Positions 10,715-24,055 are shown, counted from the first letter of the stretch. The stretch: DNA of 64,000 bases from Agapanthus africanus (GCA_030015575.1 CM057337.1:291734044-291798043), one strand, 5' to 3'. Made by a program: numbers and translations. Notes: generated by a model not told the origin, from the sequence alone.

Positions 10715-12127
10715 TCACTTCCAAGACCGATGTTGATTCGGCTCTACTCTCGTGGCTTTGGGTTCATGCTTCTGCGGCGGAGTTATCCTCCAATTGTCGG
10801 ATGAAGAGAACTTGCCGAGATGATACTGATCTTCGACCAAGTTCTTGAAGGTGAAGCAGTCATCGAGAGGATGTCCTATTGCCCTATGATAGGAGCAATA
10901 GTTCGGGTGAGAGACTTCCCCTGTTTGCTCGGGGTGCTTGGACTCCGGGAGGATAATCATTTGATGTCTCATGGCAAGCTCAAGTATCTTCTTTGTCTTG
11001 TCTTGAGGAAAAGAGTATGCTCGACTCATCTTCTTCATAAGGGACAAATCCGGACTGCTCGATTCCCGCTCGCGTGACTTCTTAGTCCAGCTTTGTCGTT
11101 GCTGAATGCCTTTTCCGCTTTTTGACTTGTTTCCGCCTCTGCGTCGGGCCTTTCTTACAACAGGTTGACAGGGAGGGGCATTTTCATCTTTCGCGGCCTG
11201 TTGAAGAAGGCGTTGCGTCCTGGCTTTCTCGTAGATGGCCATTTCGCGATTATGGTCGTCTCGAACTTTTTGACCAGCTTCCCTTATAAGCTTGTCCATT
11301 TGTTCTTCGAACGATGGATTGGGCATTTTTACGTCGGGTACTTTTTCTGGTTCAGGATTAGCATTCTCCCATTGAGCATCTCCTTCTTCATCAAAGTCAT
11401 GTACGACGTAGCAGTCGCGGAGTAGCTCCCGTTTCTTGGACCGAACGTATCCAAGCCCAATTGCTTCCATTCTCCCGTTGGGCAACTTGCGCTGAGTTCC
11501 GGGAACGTTCCAGACCCTGTCATAGAATTTAGCTTTTCGAGCGGTCTGTTTGAAGGGTATCCCTTGGCGCTTCAACAACCTTTTCAAGCCTTCTGTATAA
11601 TATCTTGGCAGACGGATGGGCTGAAGCCTGTCAAGTGCAGGATCTGCACCGTGCCAGATTTCTTTCTCCACTTTGGTTTCCCCGGAGCGGTAGAATAGGA
11701 TCGCCTTCTCGCCTTCTCGCCTGGGAGGGACATAGAACGTCTGTAGCTCTTCTACACTGTAGGTATCAAGCGCGTCTAGTTCTTTATGATGTTTGGGCGG
11801 AACCATGGCAACTTGCAAACTTTGCTCTTCATCAGCGAATGTTTGTATTGAAGGCTGAGCGAAGAATATAGCATGGACCTCATCTTCCGAGTAGCTGCCA
11901 AAGATCAACATAGGAGCGGACGGTCCCGGCTTGTTGTACTGGGGTGGGCATGAATAAATCATCTATTCCACTTTCTCAGTATCTCTCCCGAAGTCTGGAA
12001 TGGTGGTGATAGCTTTGTTCTCTGGTTTGTGACATTTCTTCGTGTCTTCGAAATTTGGCAAGAAATATTTTGCATCTTCATACTTACGGACTTCGTTCGT
12101 GGAGAATGGGTTCAGCTCTCCCGTTAC
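10715..12127 (-). pseudogene. Tat polyprotein segment between protease and RT, with zinc-finger-like module 3
   Basis: One nearly continuous frame (stops near 11963 and 10712). It contains an acidic region, a basic linker, a probable coiled-coil stretch with REMAIYEKART, then KTKKILELAM and the motif CSYHRAIGHPLDDC (C-x2-H-x4-H-x4-C, about 10870-10910). The same module occurs twice more, upstream of the protease (26050 and 25060). The function of this part of Tat polyproteins is unknown to me; nucleic-acid binding is a reasonable guess from the finger. At its right end the frame meets the target site of element A (12128-12132). Confidence 0.75.
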
Positions 12128-12132
12128 GGTAT
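12128..12132. repeat. Target-site duplication GGTAT, left copy
   Basis: GGTAT recurs at 24051-24055 immediately after element A. Confidence 0.95.
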
Positions 12133-13963
12133 TGTAACATTTCAAAAAAATAAAATATTATTTTTGGGAATTTTCATATTTTAATATTAATTTTTGATTA
12201 ATATTTTAATATTCGGTATAATTAAATACCGATAAATAGTTAAAATTCTGGAGAAAATTAAAGAAATTCTAAATTTGGGCATTTTGTGGAAATTTCACAG
12301 TTTTAATGATGGATTATATGTTATTTTGGTGTTAATCGCGATTAAAAATCGCTTAGTGGATTTTTGGCTTTTTGTGCAAAAATGTGCACATGACATTGTC
12401 TACACTTGTTACACTTGTCTCATGTTTTGGACACATGATAAGCCTAGGGTGAACCATGCTTAGATGACCTTGGTGACTTGAACCAATGGGTTAGGTTAGT
12501 AGGGTTAACTAAGGGTGTGGCCTTGTTTGCAATTGGATTAGGGTTATGTTGATTTGTGCCAAAGAGAGAGCCATGATGGTTTTGGGCATGCTATCATCTA
12601 ATGGAAATATAAGGGTGAGGGGGGTTAACTTGAGGTTGTGCCTTAATCCATTGTTTCTTTCCCACTCATCTCATTTCAAACTTTTGCTTGCCTCTCAAAC
12701 ACTCACATCTCTCTCACCCTCACACAACACACCCCTAAGGAAACCAGCAGCAGCAGCTGCTGAAGCATTTCTTCAGCCCACATCAGCAGCCTACATCAGC
12801 AACAGACACCAAACTGCCCCCCTGCATCAGCTGCTAATACATCACACCAGCCACCATCATGACTTATCAGCCCCAATAGCTGACTTCAGCCACAAAACAG
12901 CCCCCTCCCTACACCTACAACTACACTAGCAGCTGAAACCATGCACTTCAGCCCATTGTATCAGCCTTTAACCAACCCACACCCTCATCACACCACATCA
13001 GAATGCACCATTCATACCCCTCTCAAGTGTTGCAGCTGCTACTGCAACACATAGAGAAAATAAAGAAGAGAAAGAAGAGCAGAGAGAGAGAGAGTTGCAA
13101 GCAGCAGCAGCAGCTGCAGAATCAGCATCAACAGCTGCTACAGGAGTAACACCAGCAGCCATAGGAGCAACTGAGCATTCCACCAACGGCCCTTCTTCCT
13201 CCTCCTTCCCTTCTCCTTCCTCCTAGGACCCCCTCGAGGTATAATCTCGCAACCCAACTCTTTTCTTGCCAAGCTACAGCTGTTAAAACTGAAACTTACT
13301 GTATATCTGTGATTTAGTGCTAGTTTAGGCAAAACTTGAGTGAGATTTGACCAAGTGTTGTTTTGATCATTAGTATAACCTTATTAGGTGATTTTGAGAC
13401 CATTGTAACCAATATTACCCCAGATTCCTAGTATTTACCAGAGTTATTCGACTTGGCGTATTTTAGCGTTTTTGTCGATTTTGTGACCTTTCTGAGACCT
13501 GCTTTCACCCGGGACCTCCTAGGGAAAAATTGACTTGTCAGTGAGCTGTGCAGGCAACCTGGAACCACTACCCAAATCCCTAGCCACCATCTCAAAGTCC
13601 CAGCCGCAAATTTAATCCCCCTGGCCGCAATTTGTGGCCAGAGCGGGGTAAAACTGCCTCGGTTTGCGTGCACAGCCCTTTTTCTTGTAAAAATTGACCC
13701 CCGGTATGTCTAGTTTTGACTGTTTCCTGTTAGGGTAAAATCTGGGTTGAATTTCATGAGTTGGCGTATGATTTACGACTCGTTTTCGTTTGGATTTTGA
13801 TCTTCGATGATTCGTATCTATCGGGTGGCGTTTGGACGTCAACGACAGTGGTGATTGGCTGTTTTTGCACACAAGGTCATAGGTTTTTAACTATGGGCGT
13901 AGTGTGCACCATTTTGGTTTCCGACATGGTTTTCATGAGTTTTAGCGTGTGATATCCTTGTAG

Positions 13964-14030
13964 GTACCCCACGTGGCATCGAGGCGTTGGAGATGCATAT
14001 GGCGATATCGGCACCGGTACTCATAACAAG
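13964..14030 (+). other. Predicted mini-exon in element A LTR
   Basis: TATCCTTGTAG precedes and GTTAGTAG follows (GTGAGTAG in the 3' LTR copy at 21455). The acceptor-exon-donor layout and size (67 bases) match element B (32802-32871, 70 bases), although the exon bodies differ considerably. No spliced RNA was examined. Confidence 0.4.
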
Positions 14031-14034
14031 GTTA

Positions 14035-14050
14035 GTAGATTTATATCTAC
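14035..14050 (+). other. Hairpin at the predicted mini-exon splice donor, element A
   Basis: GTAGAT-TTAT-ATCTAC, a perfect 6-bp stem overlapping the end of the donor consensus. The B copy (32876-32891) keeps the stem with loop GTAT. It is followed in both by GGG(A/G)GAAGTCGGGTGGATGG. Confidence 0.45.
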
Positions 14051-15129
14051 GGGGAGAAGTCGGGTGGATGGCGTATAGCACCCCCGCAGTCCGTGGTGAT
14101 GTATACGGATGCGTATACACACCAACAATTTATTATATGTTGTTGGGTTTATTATTGATGTTTAAATGGATATTGGTATATTGGATTGGTGAAAGGTTAC
14201 GAAACCATAGGGTAGTGGGTGCACTACAAATACATACACACATATAAAAACTTGCATACATCCTCATTTCATATATGGTTATGGTATTCGTTATGGATAT
14301 GTGTTCACTTGGGTATGAGGCTATGTGTTTATTACGGATTTGAGGATGATACTTGGGATTGATGTGAGTCGATGGGTTTGATATGAGATTATGATGTCGG
14401 TGATATGATAAAATTCATAATTGAGATACGTCTTGATGCTTTAGCGGATTTTGGGATGATGATGCCATAGGAATAGTGACATAAATATGTAAATGATCGA
14501 TAGGTGATTACGATACGTGATGAGATACGTTATGAATTGATATGTCAAGATAATTATGATAGGCCGTATTCGGCGATGCGTATTCTTTGGTGACGATTTA
14601 TGATGATGATTATCGATTTGCTAGAGACTGTCGATCAGTAGTCAGATCATGATTTTAGTCATGATGTTAGCATTGTTCTAGACTTAGGTGAGTACCCAGA
14701 TTATGATATTTGATGAAGAGAATACTAGATGAGTAATATAATGATTGTGACATCGACCGTACCCAGATTTGGGATGCCGTACGACGGATTACGTACAAGC
14801 TATATTTTGATGTTTGATCCGCCCTCTTGACTTGGGGATAACTGATTATAGAGATATGGTATCGGATGTGATATTATCGAGGCGGGATCACCGACTATAT
14901 ATGTATATATATGTATCGACTCAGAGATTAGGCGGTTTCCCTTACCTACTGTTAGCTTTAGCTCAGCCTTGTAGTGGTGTAGCTATGTGACTCTTATGAC
15001 ATTAGATGCAGTTTAGTGATCATGGTGTTCAGTATTTCAGCTCCCGCATATTATTATTGTTGATCTGCATCGCATACTGTTGTGATTCATATTCTATTAT
15101 TGATATCCTGCTGCTAGGACACCAGCACC

Positions 15130-15195
15130 ATTACCGATGATGCGTATGTACCACGTACACTTATTTGCTGTCGCACACACATCTTCATCGGTAAT
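15130..15195 (+). repeat. Inverted repeat ATTACCGATGATG, element A LTR
   Basis: Arms at 15130-15142 and 15183-15195 (one mismatch) enclose about 40 bases. The B LTR has perfect 13-bp arms at 33983-33995 and 34036-34048. Both follow GACACCAGCACC and precede a CATGTCAC/CTATGTCAC box. Confidence 0.65.
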
Positions 15196-15433
15196 TGCCA
15201 TGTCACAAACACTTAGAAAATATTATTGCTTGATTTAGCTTGATAGCTAGTAGTGACATGATATTGGTAAGCTTGCCTTATATGCTAGCTTGACATTGTA
15301 GCTATTCCTTGCCACTTCATGCATACTGTTGTTCATTATATGCTGCATTCATGGATTCTCATGCTTATAGTCATGATTTCACATGCTATTGAGGATTTGG
15401 ATTCGGGTTTCCATGATGTTTTCTGGACTTGGA

Positions 15434-15495
15434 GGAAAACCGCAAAACATATATAAACTGCTTTCACTCTTCTTTTATGAAAATGCGGTTTTTCC
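15434..15495 (+). promoter_or_regulatory. TATA box inside an inverted repeat, element A LTR core promoter
   Basis: TATATAAA (15450-15457) lies between GGAAAACCGCA (15434-15444) and TGCGGTTTTTCC (15484-15495), and a pyrimidine-rich CTTTCACTCTTCTTTT follows. The arrangement is conserved in B (34293-34362). It is probably the LTR core promoter; U3 would then be about 3.3 kb. Confidence 0.55.
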
Positions 15496-16154
15496 ATGAT
15501 GTATGAGTCGTCCACCATGAGTTTTTGCTGATGGATTTCGAGACCCGATTCGTGGAGGCGGATGAACCGTTTCGGGTACATGGTGGGCCCGGTGCGGTAC
15601 CCCGGGGTAAGAAGATCGCAGGAGTTGGCGTTGAGCCTGGCAGGGGAGCACTACCGTCCGGTGATTTTACCCGACACGTCGGATATCCGGAGGATACCGT
15701 CGTAGTCATGAGATGGATGGTAGGGGCAGATCTGGACTGACGGCGCCCTGGATATTATGATTGAGACATTGAGATTTGAGATATTGAGGTACAGAGATTG
15801 TGATACAGAGATATCGAGATATTGAGATTTATGTTTTGTGCCGATGCTAGGCACTGTTTTATGCTGATTTCATTATGATACCTCATTTTAAAAATACAGA
15901 AATCTCACAAAGTTACAAAAGCAGTTTTCTTCAGTACATGCATTCTGTTACATGCATTCATACATTATTCATATGATAAATATTGCCACCTGATGCACTG
16001 GCACAGACACATGGGTTTACACTTGGGTTAGATATTTGCACTAGCCATGGTTAGAAATTGCTGGTTATATATTTGAGGATTATATATATTGATCGTATGA
16101 CCTAGGATTGCGTCATACATGCGATTTTCTGTTCGTAGATCTTTTTCTACTCAC

Positions 16155-16167
16155 GAGTTGGCAACTC
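16155..16167 (+). other. Palindrome GAGTTGGCAACTC, element A LTR
   Basis: 5-bp arms, 3-base loop, flanked by CTACTCAC and ACCCCC. Identical sequence is found in B at 34970-34982. Confidence 0.6.
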
Positions 16168-16629
16168 ACCCCCATTGTGCCCCAGTTTCTTGCAGGTGTT
16201 GCCGTACGGATTTCATTACGGCTTGCGGGTGCTGTACCTTTCGGGTGACTTGCTAGTAGGTGGGTTTATTGTATCGTACCCATCATTATACATTGTATAT
16301 TATATTTCAGTTGTATCTAGAATTTTCATCAACCAAAACTTGTACTTATTTGAGATAGAGACCGGTGATGTTTATTCTTTCGACCTTAGAGTCGCGTATT
16401 ATATTTCTATGGGTTTCTTGCTGGTTGGAGTTCCCTTTTCTGTTGTGATCCTCGCCTTTAGGCGTTGTATATTATGTTGCATACAGGTTGATTTGATATG
16501 GTTCTTCCTACTCTCTACTATTTTTCTTGGTTTAGATTTCTAGGTTCGGCTTACTTAGAGTACGTACGCCTCGGGACGTTCGTAGTCTAAGTGTCGGTCA
16601 TGTTCCGTACTTTCGGGTCGTGACAAAGT

Positions 16630-16641
16630 TGGTATCAAAGC
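16630..16641 (+). other. Primer-binding site, element A
   Basis: TGGTATCAAAGC, one base different from the standard initiator-Met tRNA complement, five bases (AAGT-type spacer) after the LTR end. Confidence 0.85.
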
Positions 16642-17403
16642 GTTAGGTTTTACCTTCGGAGTATAGGATGACCCTTGGTTGATGGAATAGGTGACTAAAG
16701 TAGAGTGACGTACCGTGGTATGTCCGCGGCATATTTACGATACGCCACTCCACTTAAGAAGCCTTAGGATGTACATTTCTTTGTCCAGTATCATATTCCT
16801 TCCTGATCTAGCTTTATCGGTACCAGTTATGGTTTTGCTGCCACGATTACGGGCAGGGAGAGCTACACCTAGAATTGCGGTCAGCACGAGCTCGTTACGA
16901 ACGAGGACTGACCAGGGCATGATACCAGCGACACACGATTGCAGAGATGTGTCTTGATTGTGTTTCCGCACCACGAGCGTTGGACGGATCGCTGTATGAG
17001 ATTACTCGGACGTGCAGATCAGCACCAGAGGATTGAGCCACTGACAGAGGCCAGCCCGATATTGATGATCGTTGATGTATTGCTCATTCGTGATGATTGA
17101 GGCACTGTTCAGCGTGCAGACGAGTGAGCCAGTTGTTGCCGCGAACGACGAGATATCGCACAGATGTTGGAGCTATCGCGGTACTAGTTGTACTAAGAGA
17201 TTATAGAAGATCACTAGTCACCGAGGATGAATGACTAGGACATGTGGATTGTTTGCTACCCCGATGCGAGGTCATCAGATAGATTGATTCCAGCTAGAGA
17301 CGACTTCACGCGGAGACGTTGCGAATCGACAGAGACGATCGAATGTCAGAAACCTATTATTCCAAGTTTAAAGTATTCGGAAAGACATGCAGGCAATTCT
17401 ATG

Positions 17404-17640
17404 GTCCCTCTAGAAGAATGAAACCCTAACTCGACTTAATGACCGTGTGAAAGCCTTGAACCTTAGGGTTTGCGGCAGTTCTGCGGCGCCATTGGTGAGG
17501 CTTGGGTTGCCCTTCTACGGCTGGACCACCGATGCTGAGGTATGTACTCGATACTATTATACTGTACCCAAGATGTTGAGCTCTTGAGGGACTATGAGGT
17601 TTTAACCAATCGATCGGGTGGCTCGACATAATTCGGATGC
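17404..17640 (+). repeat. Shared leader module, element A copy
   Basis: Begins CCCTCTAGAAGAATGAAACC and contains TGAACCTTAGGGTTTG and GCCCTTCTACGGCTGGACC. Nearly the same sequence occurs in element B (36000-36230) and, more diverged, in the copia A leader (42495-42725). Confidence 0.8.
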
Positions 17641-18529
17641 TAGATGGCGAGATACATTTGTTGGGAGACTCTAGATACGAGGATAGCCATTGAAGCTCAG
17701 ATCACGCAGCCACGACGAAACAAGTCCAAAGCAGTCGACATTAGAGGAATGTGGCGTAAGAGGTTCGTGCAAGATCTGGATAAAATGACGTTCCATTCCG
17801 CTGACATCAGAGATGCGATGTGCATGCCGAGGCATTGTACTGGATATACCTTCCAGAAGGAGTCGCAATGAGTATGCAGCCGTTCTGGAACCAGAAGCAG
17901 ATATGGTAAAGGACGATGACTCCCGGACAATTGGCAGAGATGAGACTTGGAAGAGACCTTGAGCAGGATTCCTTCCAGGACACTGCTGCAATGATACTTG
18001 CATCCAGGATCAGATGTGTCATGTACATTTAGAGAGCCAGAGGCCGACGCCAGTGACATGCTTCTTTACGAGTGGTCACGATGATTGCCCGAGAGATGAC
18101 CAGAGAAGTGCCAGAACGGAATCGTCCCCGTTAGCACACTTGACAGGGCCGATGAGCCGATGGATCGAGAGATTGGTAATTCATAGAGGAGACTGGGACC
18201 CAGGAGTGGTCATGTTACGCACACCAGCGGGCCAAAGTTCATGATCATCGACGAGACGTCCCACTAGGGACCGCGACAGTTGGCCCGAGATTCGTGGAGG
18301 ATGCGTTTGAGCGGTACTATTCCGCCATACTAGATTTCGATGTTTTGGGTGATTTATTCGCATGATTTGATTTTGATGATTGAGGATTTACGATTTTCGC
18401 ACAGTCGTTGCACTTGATATCGTTTTCATGCTTTGGTTTCACATGTTGTGATTTTATGGTTTAGACATTTGAGTTGATTTTGTGCGTATGCACGCACACG
18501 ATTTGGTTCCTGCACTCTGTATAGTTTAT

Positions 18530-18930
18530 ATATGCTTGCAGTGCAGTGACATGTATTTTGTGCACTTGGATGCACTGGATTTCGATTTCGAGGGTGATGC
18601 TCGACATTGTTTCGTGCATCTGATGCACCTGATTGGATTTTGCGTGTGTTTGGCGCTTGATATTGGATTTCATGATTTCGTGCATGATGGATGCACCGGA
18701 TTTGGGTTTGTAGCGCATGTTGAGCGCAGGTTATGAGATACGATTTGGTGCACACCAGATGCACTAAATCGGGATTTTTCGTGCATGTCAGATGCACATG
18801 ATCTTGCGGTCAGGCACACACGTTGCCTATGACCGATGCTGTGTGAACACCCGTTGCACCTTGATATCGTTTTTGTGCACCTGCTTGGCACATGTATGGA
18901 TTTTGATTTCCGTGCGCACCGGACGCACAG
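18530..18930 (+). repeat. Degenerate GTGCAC/GATGCAC array, element A interior
   Basis: About ten motifs of type TTTTGTGCAC...GATGCAC...TGAT spaced roughly 30-45 bases. A shorter array of the same kind is in element B (36680-36915). Confidence 0.6.
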
Positions 18931-19543
18931 GGTTTTCATATGCACTTTTGGATTGATTTTATGGAGCAGTACATTTTTATGATATTGCGATTTGTTTTCG
19001 TACTGAGCAGGACTAGTCAGAGGACAGTACCTGGGTATATTTTGCATGCATTGACAGTTTTCAAAGGGATTTCCTAAAGCGAGCTACAGCGAAACGTTTA
19101 GAACGAAGGAACCCTTTTAAATTGTTTTCAAAACGGCGGATCGTGCATATTAAACAAAAGATATATAAGTATATGGCTATTTTCTTATAAGACGTCTGCC
19201 ACTGTGCAGTGCTATGTGTATTGCACATCGATTTTTAAAGAATTTTGGCATGCATTCTCTTAAGGTATTTACATGTACGGATTTGGTATTTACATGCATA
19301 GTTCCGATTTATAGCATATCGGCTTTGCCTTGGATTGGTATTCGTGTTTTACCTTGACTCCGATGATTGCGAGATGCTTGACGGAGTTTGTTTTCGAGTT
19401 ATCTGCTCGTTACGCATGCGCATATATTGCGCTATGATGCGTTCTTTGGATTGATGATTTCGAAGCCCCGTTGACTTGGACATTTTACTGAAATGTTTTG
19501 GAATTTGGGGGTTTAAATTTAAATTCGTGGACCGAATTTCTTT

Positions 19544-19555
19544 AAGGGGGGAAGA
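19544..19555 (+). other. Polypurine tract, element A
   Basis: AAGGGGGGAAGA directly before the 3' LTR: the expected primer for plus-strand cDNA synthesis. Confidence 0.85.
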
Positions 19556-19556
19556 C

Positions 19557-22500
19557 TGTAACATTTCAAAAAAATAAAATATTATTTTTGGGAATTTTCA
19601 TATTTTAATATTAATTTTTGATGAATATTTTAATAGTCGGTATAATTAAATACCGATAAATGGTTAAAATTCTGGAGAAAATTAAAGAAATTCTAAATTT
19701 GGGCATTTTGTGGAAATTTCACAGTTTTTATGATGGATTATATGTTATTTTGGTGTTAATCGCGATTAAAAATCGCTAAGTGGATTTTTGGCTTTTTTTG
19801 CAAAAATGTGCACATGACATTGTCTACACTTGTTACCCTTGTCTCATGTTTTGGACTCATGATAAGCCTAGGGTGAACCATGCTTAGATGACCTTGGTGA
19901 CTTGAAACAATGGGTTAGGTTAGTCGGGTTAACTAAGGGTGTGGCTTTGTTTGCAATTGGATTAGGGTTATGTTGACTTGTGCCAAAGAGAGAGCCATGA
20001 TGGTTTTGGGCATGCTATCATCTAATGGAAATATAAGGGTGAGGGGGGTTAACTTGAGGTTGTGCCTTAATCCATTGTTTCTTTCCCACTCATCTCATTT
20101 CAAACTTTTGCTTGCCTCTCAAACACTCACATCTCTCTCACCCTCAAACATCACACCCCTAAGGAAACCAGCAGCAACAGCTGCTGAAGCATTTCTTCAG
20201 CCCACATCAGCAGCCTACATCAGCAACAGCCACCAAACTGCCCCCCTGCATCAGCTGCTAATACATCACACCAGCCCCCATCATGACTTATCAGCCCCAA
20301 TAGCTGACTTCAGCCACAAAACAGCCCCCTCCCTACACCTACAGCTACATTAGCAGCTGAAACCATGCACTTCAGCCCATTGTATCAGCCTTTAACCAAC
20401 CCACACCCTCATCACACCACATCAGAATGCACCATTCATACCCCTCTCAAGTGTTGCAGCTGCTACTGCAACACATAGAGAAAATAAAGAAGAGAAAGAA
20501 GAGCAGAGAGAGAGAGAGTTGCAAGCAGCAGCAGCAGCTGCAGAATCAGCATAAACAGCTGCAACAGGAGTAACACCAGCAGCCATAGGAGCAACTCAGC
20601 AGTCCACCAACGGCCCTTCTTCCTCCTCCTTCCCTTCTCCTTCCTCCTAGGACCCCCTCGAGGTATAATCTCGCAACCCAACTCTTTTCTTGCCAAGCTA
20701 CAGCTGTTAAAACTGAAACTTACTGTATATCTGTGATTTAGTGCTAGTTTAGGCAAAAATTGAGTGAGATTTGACCAAGTGTGGTTTTGATCGTTAGTAT
20801 AACCTTATTCGGTGATTTTGAGACCATTGTAACCAATATTACCCCAGATTCCTAGTATTTACCAGAGTTATTCGACTTGGCGTATTTTAGCGTTTTTGTC
20901 GATTTTGTGACCTTTCTGAGACCTGCTTTCACCCGGGACCTCCTAGGGAAAAATTGACTTGTCAGTGAGCTGTGCAGGCACCCTGGAACCACTACCCAAA
21001 GCCCTAGCCAAAATCTCAAAGTCCCGGCCGCAAATTTAATCCCCCCGGCCGCAATTTGCCTCCAGAGCAGGGTAAAACTGCCTCGTTTTGCATGCACAGC
21101 CCTTTTTCATGTAAAAATTGACCCCCGATATGTCTAGTTTTGACTGTTTCCTGTTAGGGTAAAATCTGGGTTGAATTTCATGAGTTGGAGTATGATTTAC
21201 GACTCGTTTTCGTATGGATTTTGATATTCGATGATTCGTATCTGTCGGGTGGCGTTTGGACGTCAACGACAGTGGTGATTGGCTGTTTTTGCACACAAGG
21301 TCACATGTTTTTACCTATGGGCATAGTGTGCACCATTTTGGTTTCCGACATGGTTTTCATGAGTTTTAGGGTGTGATATCCTTGTAGGTACCCCACGTGG
21401 CATCGAGGCGTTGGAGATGCAAATGGAGATATCGGCACCGGCACTCATAACAAGGTGAGTAGATTTATATCTACGGGGAGAAGTCGGGTGGATGGCGTAT
21501 AGCACCCCCGTAGTCCGTGGTGATGTATACGGATGCGTATACACACCAACAATTTATTATATGTTGTTGGGTTTATTATTGATGTTTAAATGGATATTGG
21601 TATATTGGATTGGTGAAAGGTTATGAAACCATAGGGTAGTGGGTGCAATACACATACATACACACATATACATATTTGCATACATCCTCATTTCATATAT
21701 GGTTATGGTATTCGTTATGGATATGTGTTCACTTGGGTATGAGGCTATGTGTTTATTACGGATTTGAGGATGATACTTGGGATTGATGTCAGTCGATGGG
21801 TTTGATATGAGATTATGATGTCGGTGATATGATAAAATTCATAATTGAGATACGTCTTGATGCTTTAGCGGATTTTGGGATGATGATGCCATAGGAATAG
21901 TGACATAAATATGTAAATGATCGACAGGTGATTACGATACGTGATGAGATACGTTATGAATTGATATGTCAAGATAATTATGATAGGCCGTATTCGGCGA
22001 TGCGTATTCTTTGGTGACGATTTATGATGATGATTATCGATTTGCTAGAGACTGTCGATCAGTAGTTAGATCATGATTTTAGTGATGATGTTAGAATTGT
22101 ACTAGACTTAGGTCAGTACCCAGATTATGATATTTGATGAAGAGAATACTAGATGTGTAATATAATGATTGTGACATCGACCGTACCCAGATTTGGGGAT
22201 GCCGTACGACGGATTACGTACGAGCTATATTTTGATGTTTGATCCGCCCTTTTGACCTGGGGATAACTGATTATAGAGATATGGTATCGGATGTGATATT
22301 ATCGAGGCGGGATCACCGACTATATATGTATATATATGTATCGACTCAGAGATTAGGCGGTTTCCCTTACCTACTGTTAGATTTAGCTCAGCCTTGTAGT
22401 GGTGTAGCTATGTGACTCTTATGACATTAGATGCAGTTTAGTGATCATGGTGTTCAGTATTTCAGCTCCCGCATATTATTATTGTTGCTCTGCATCGCAT

Positions 22501-24050
22501 ACTGTTGTGATTCATATTCTATTATTGATATCCTGCTGCTAGGACACCAGCACCATTACCGATGATGCGTATGTACCACGTACACTTATTTGCTGTCGCA
22601 CACACATCTTCATCGGTAATTGCCATGTCACGAACACTTAGAAAATATTATTGCTTGATTTAGCTTGATAGCTAGTAGTGACATGATATTGGTATGCTTG
22701 CCTTATATGCTAGCTTGACATTATAGCTATTCCTTGCCACTTCATGCATACTGTTGTTCATTATATGCTGCATTCATGGATTCTCATGCTTATAGTCATG
22801 ATTTCACATGCTATTGAGGATTTGGATTCGGGTTTCCATGATGTTTTCTGGACTTGGAGGAAAACCGCAAAACATATATAAACTGCTTTCACTCTTCTTT
22901 TATGAAAATGCGGTTTTTCCATGATGTGTGAGTCGTCCACCATGAGTTTTTGCTGATGGATTTTGAGACCCGATTCGAGGAGGCGGATGAACCGTTTCGG
23001 GTACATGGTAGTCCCGGTGGGGTACCCCGGGGCAAGAAGATCGCAGGAGATGGCGTTGAGCCTGGCAGGGGAGTACTACCTACCGGTGATTTTACCCGAC
23101 ATGTCGGATATCCGGAGGATACCGTCGTAGTCATGAGATGGATGGTAGGGCCCGATCTGGACTGACGGCGCCCTGGATATTATGATTGAGACATTGAGAT
23201 TTGAGATATTGAGGTACAGAGATTGTGATACAGAGATATCGAGATATTGAGATTTATGTTTTGTGCCGATGCTAGGCACTGTTTTATGCTGATTTCATTA
23301 TGATACCTCATTTTAAAACTACAGAATTCTCACAAAGTTACAAAAGCAATTTTCTTCAGTACATGCATTGTGTTTCATGCATTCATACATCATTCATATG
23401 ATATATATTGCCACCTGATGCACTGGCACAGACACATGGGTTTACACTTGGGTTAGATATTTGCACTAGCCATGTTTAGAGATTACTGGTTTTGTATTTG
23501 AGGATTATATATATTGATCGTTTGACCTAGGATTGCATCATACATGCGATTTTTTGTTCGTAGATCTTTTTCTACTCACGAGTTGGCAACTCACCCCCAT
23601 TGTGCCCCAGTTTCTTGCAGGTTTTGCCGTACGGATTTCATTACGGCTTGCGGGTACTGTACCTTTCGGGTGACTTGCTAGTAGGTGGGTTTATTGTATC
23701 GTACCCATCATTATACATTGTATATTATATTTCAGTTGTATCTAGAACTTCCATCAACCAAAACTTGTACTTATTTGAGATAGAGACCGGTGATGTTTAT
23801 TCTTTCGACCTTAGAGTCGCGTATTATATTTCTATGGGTTTCTTGCTGGTTGGAGTTCCCTTTTCTGTTGTGATCCTCGTCTTTAGGCGTTGTATATTAT
23901 GTTGCATACAGGTTGATTTGATATGGTTCTTCCTACTCCCTACTATTTTTCTTGGTTTAGATTTCTGGGTTCGGCTTACTTAGAGTACGTACGCCTCGGG
24001 ACGTTCGTAGTCTAAGTGCCGGTCATGTTCTGTACTTTCGGGTCGTGACA
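19557..24050 (+). repeat. Element A 3' LTR
   Basis: Copy of 12133-16625 with scattered substitutions and small indels; carries the same internal signals (mini-exon about 21388-21454, TATA region about 22860-22920). Confidence 0.93.
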
Positions 24051-24055
24051 GGTAT

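Larger units (their letters stand above)
12133..16625 (+). repeat. Element A 5' LTR
   Basis: TG...CA ends. About 500-1100 bases in it has CT-rich and CAG/CAGC-rich stretches (12640-13190), then AG|GTATAATCTC at 13233, a predicted mini-exon (13964-14030), a long-armed inverted repeat (15130-15195), a TATA box enclosed by inverted repeats (15434-15495) and the palindrome GAGTTGGCAACTC (16155-16167). No conserved protein-coding frame was seen. Confidence 0.93.
16626..19556 (+). other. Element A interior, non-coding
   Basis: No ORF resembles gag, pol or any recognised protein. Contents: primer site at the left; a module at 17404-17640 shared with element B and with the copia A leader; a degenerate array of GTGCAC/GATGCAC motifs at 18530-18930; and a polypurine tract at the right. 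Several 100-120-codon minus-strand ORFs overlap each other and are not conserved in B. Confidence 0.8.
12133..24050 (+). mobile_element. Element A: large non-autonomous LTR retrotransposon (LARD-like, Tekay/Del-type ends)
   Basis: Two direct LTRs (12133-16625, 4493 bp; 19557-24050, 4494 bp) flank a 2931-bp interior with no gag or pol. Ends are TGTAACATTTC and GGGTCGTGACA; TSD is GGTAT. A primer site (one mismatch to initiator-Met tRNA) follows the 5' LTR and a polypurine tract precedes the 3' LTR. Known: LARDs are elements with ~4.5-kb LTRs and non-coding interiors, first described in Triticeae. TGTAAC...TGACA ends and this primer site are usual in Tekay/Del chromoviruses, so A is probably mobilised by such an element (inference). 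By eye the LTRs differ at roughly 2% of positions. It interrupts the Tat protease/RT reading frame. Confidence 0.93.

Noticed and set aside
12546..12929. ORF repeated at 19970-20353
   Set aside because: Low-complexity CT-rich and CAGC-rich LTR sequence; the second copy is just the other LTR.
16175..16543. Hydrophobic ORF in the element A LTR, also at 23600-23983
   Set aside because: Conserved only because the two LTRs are copies; no counterpart in element B and no family resemblance.
17671..18059. Overlapping minus-strand ORFs in the element A interior
   Set aside because: Three frames are open at once, none resembles gag or pol and none is kept in element B.
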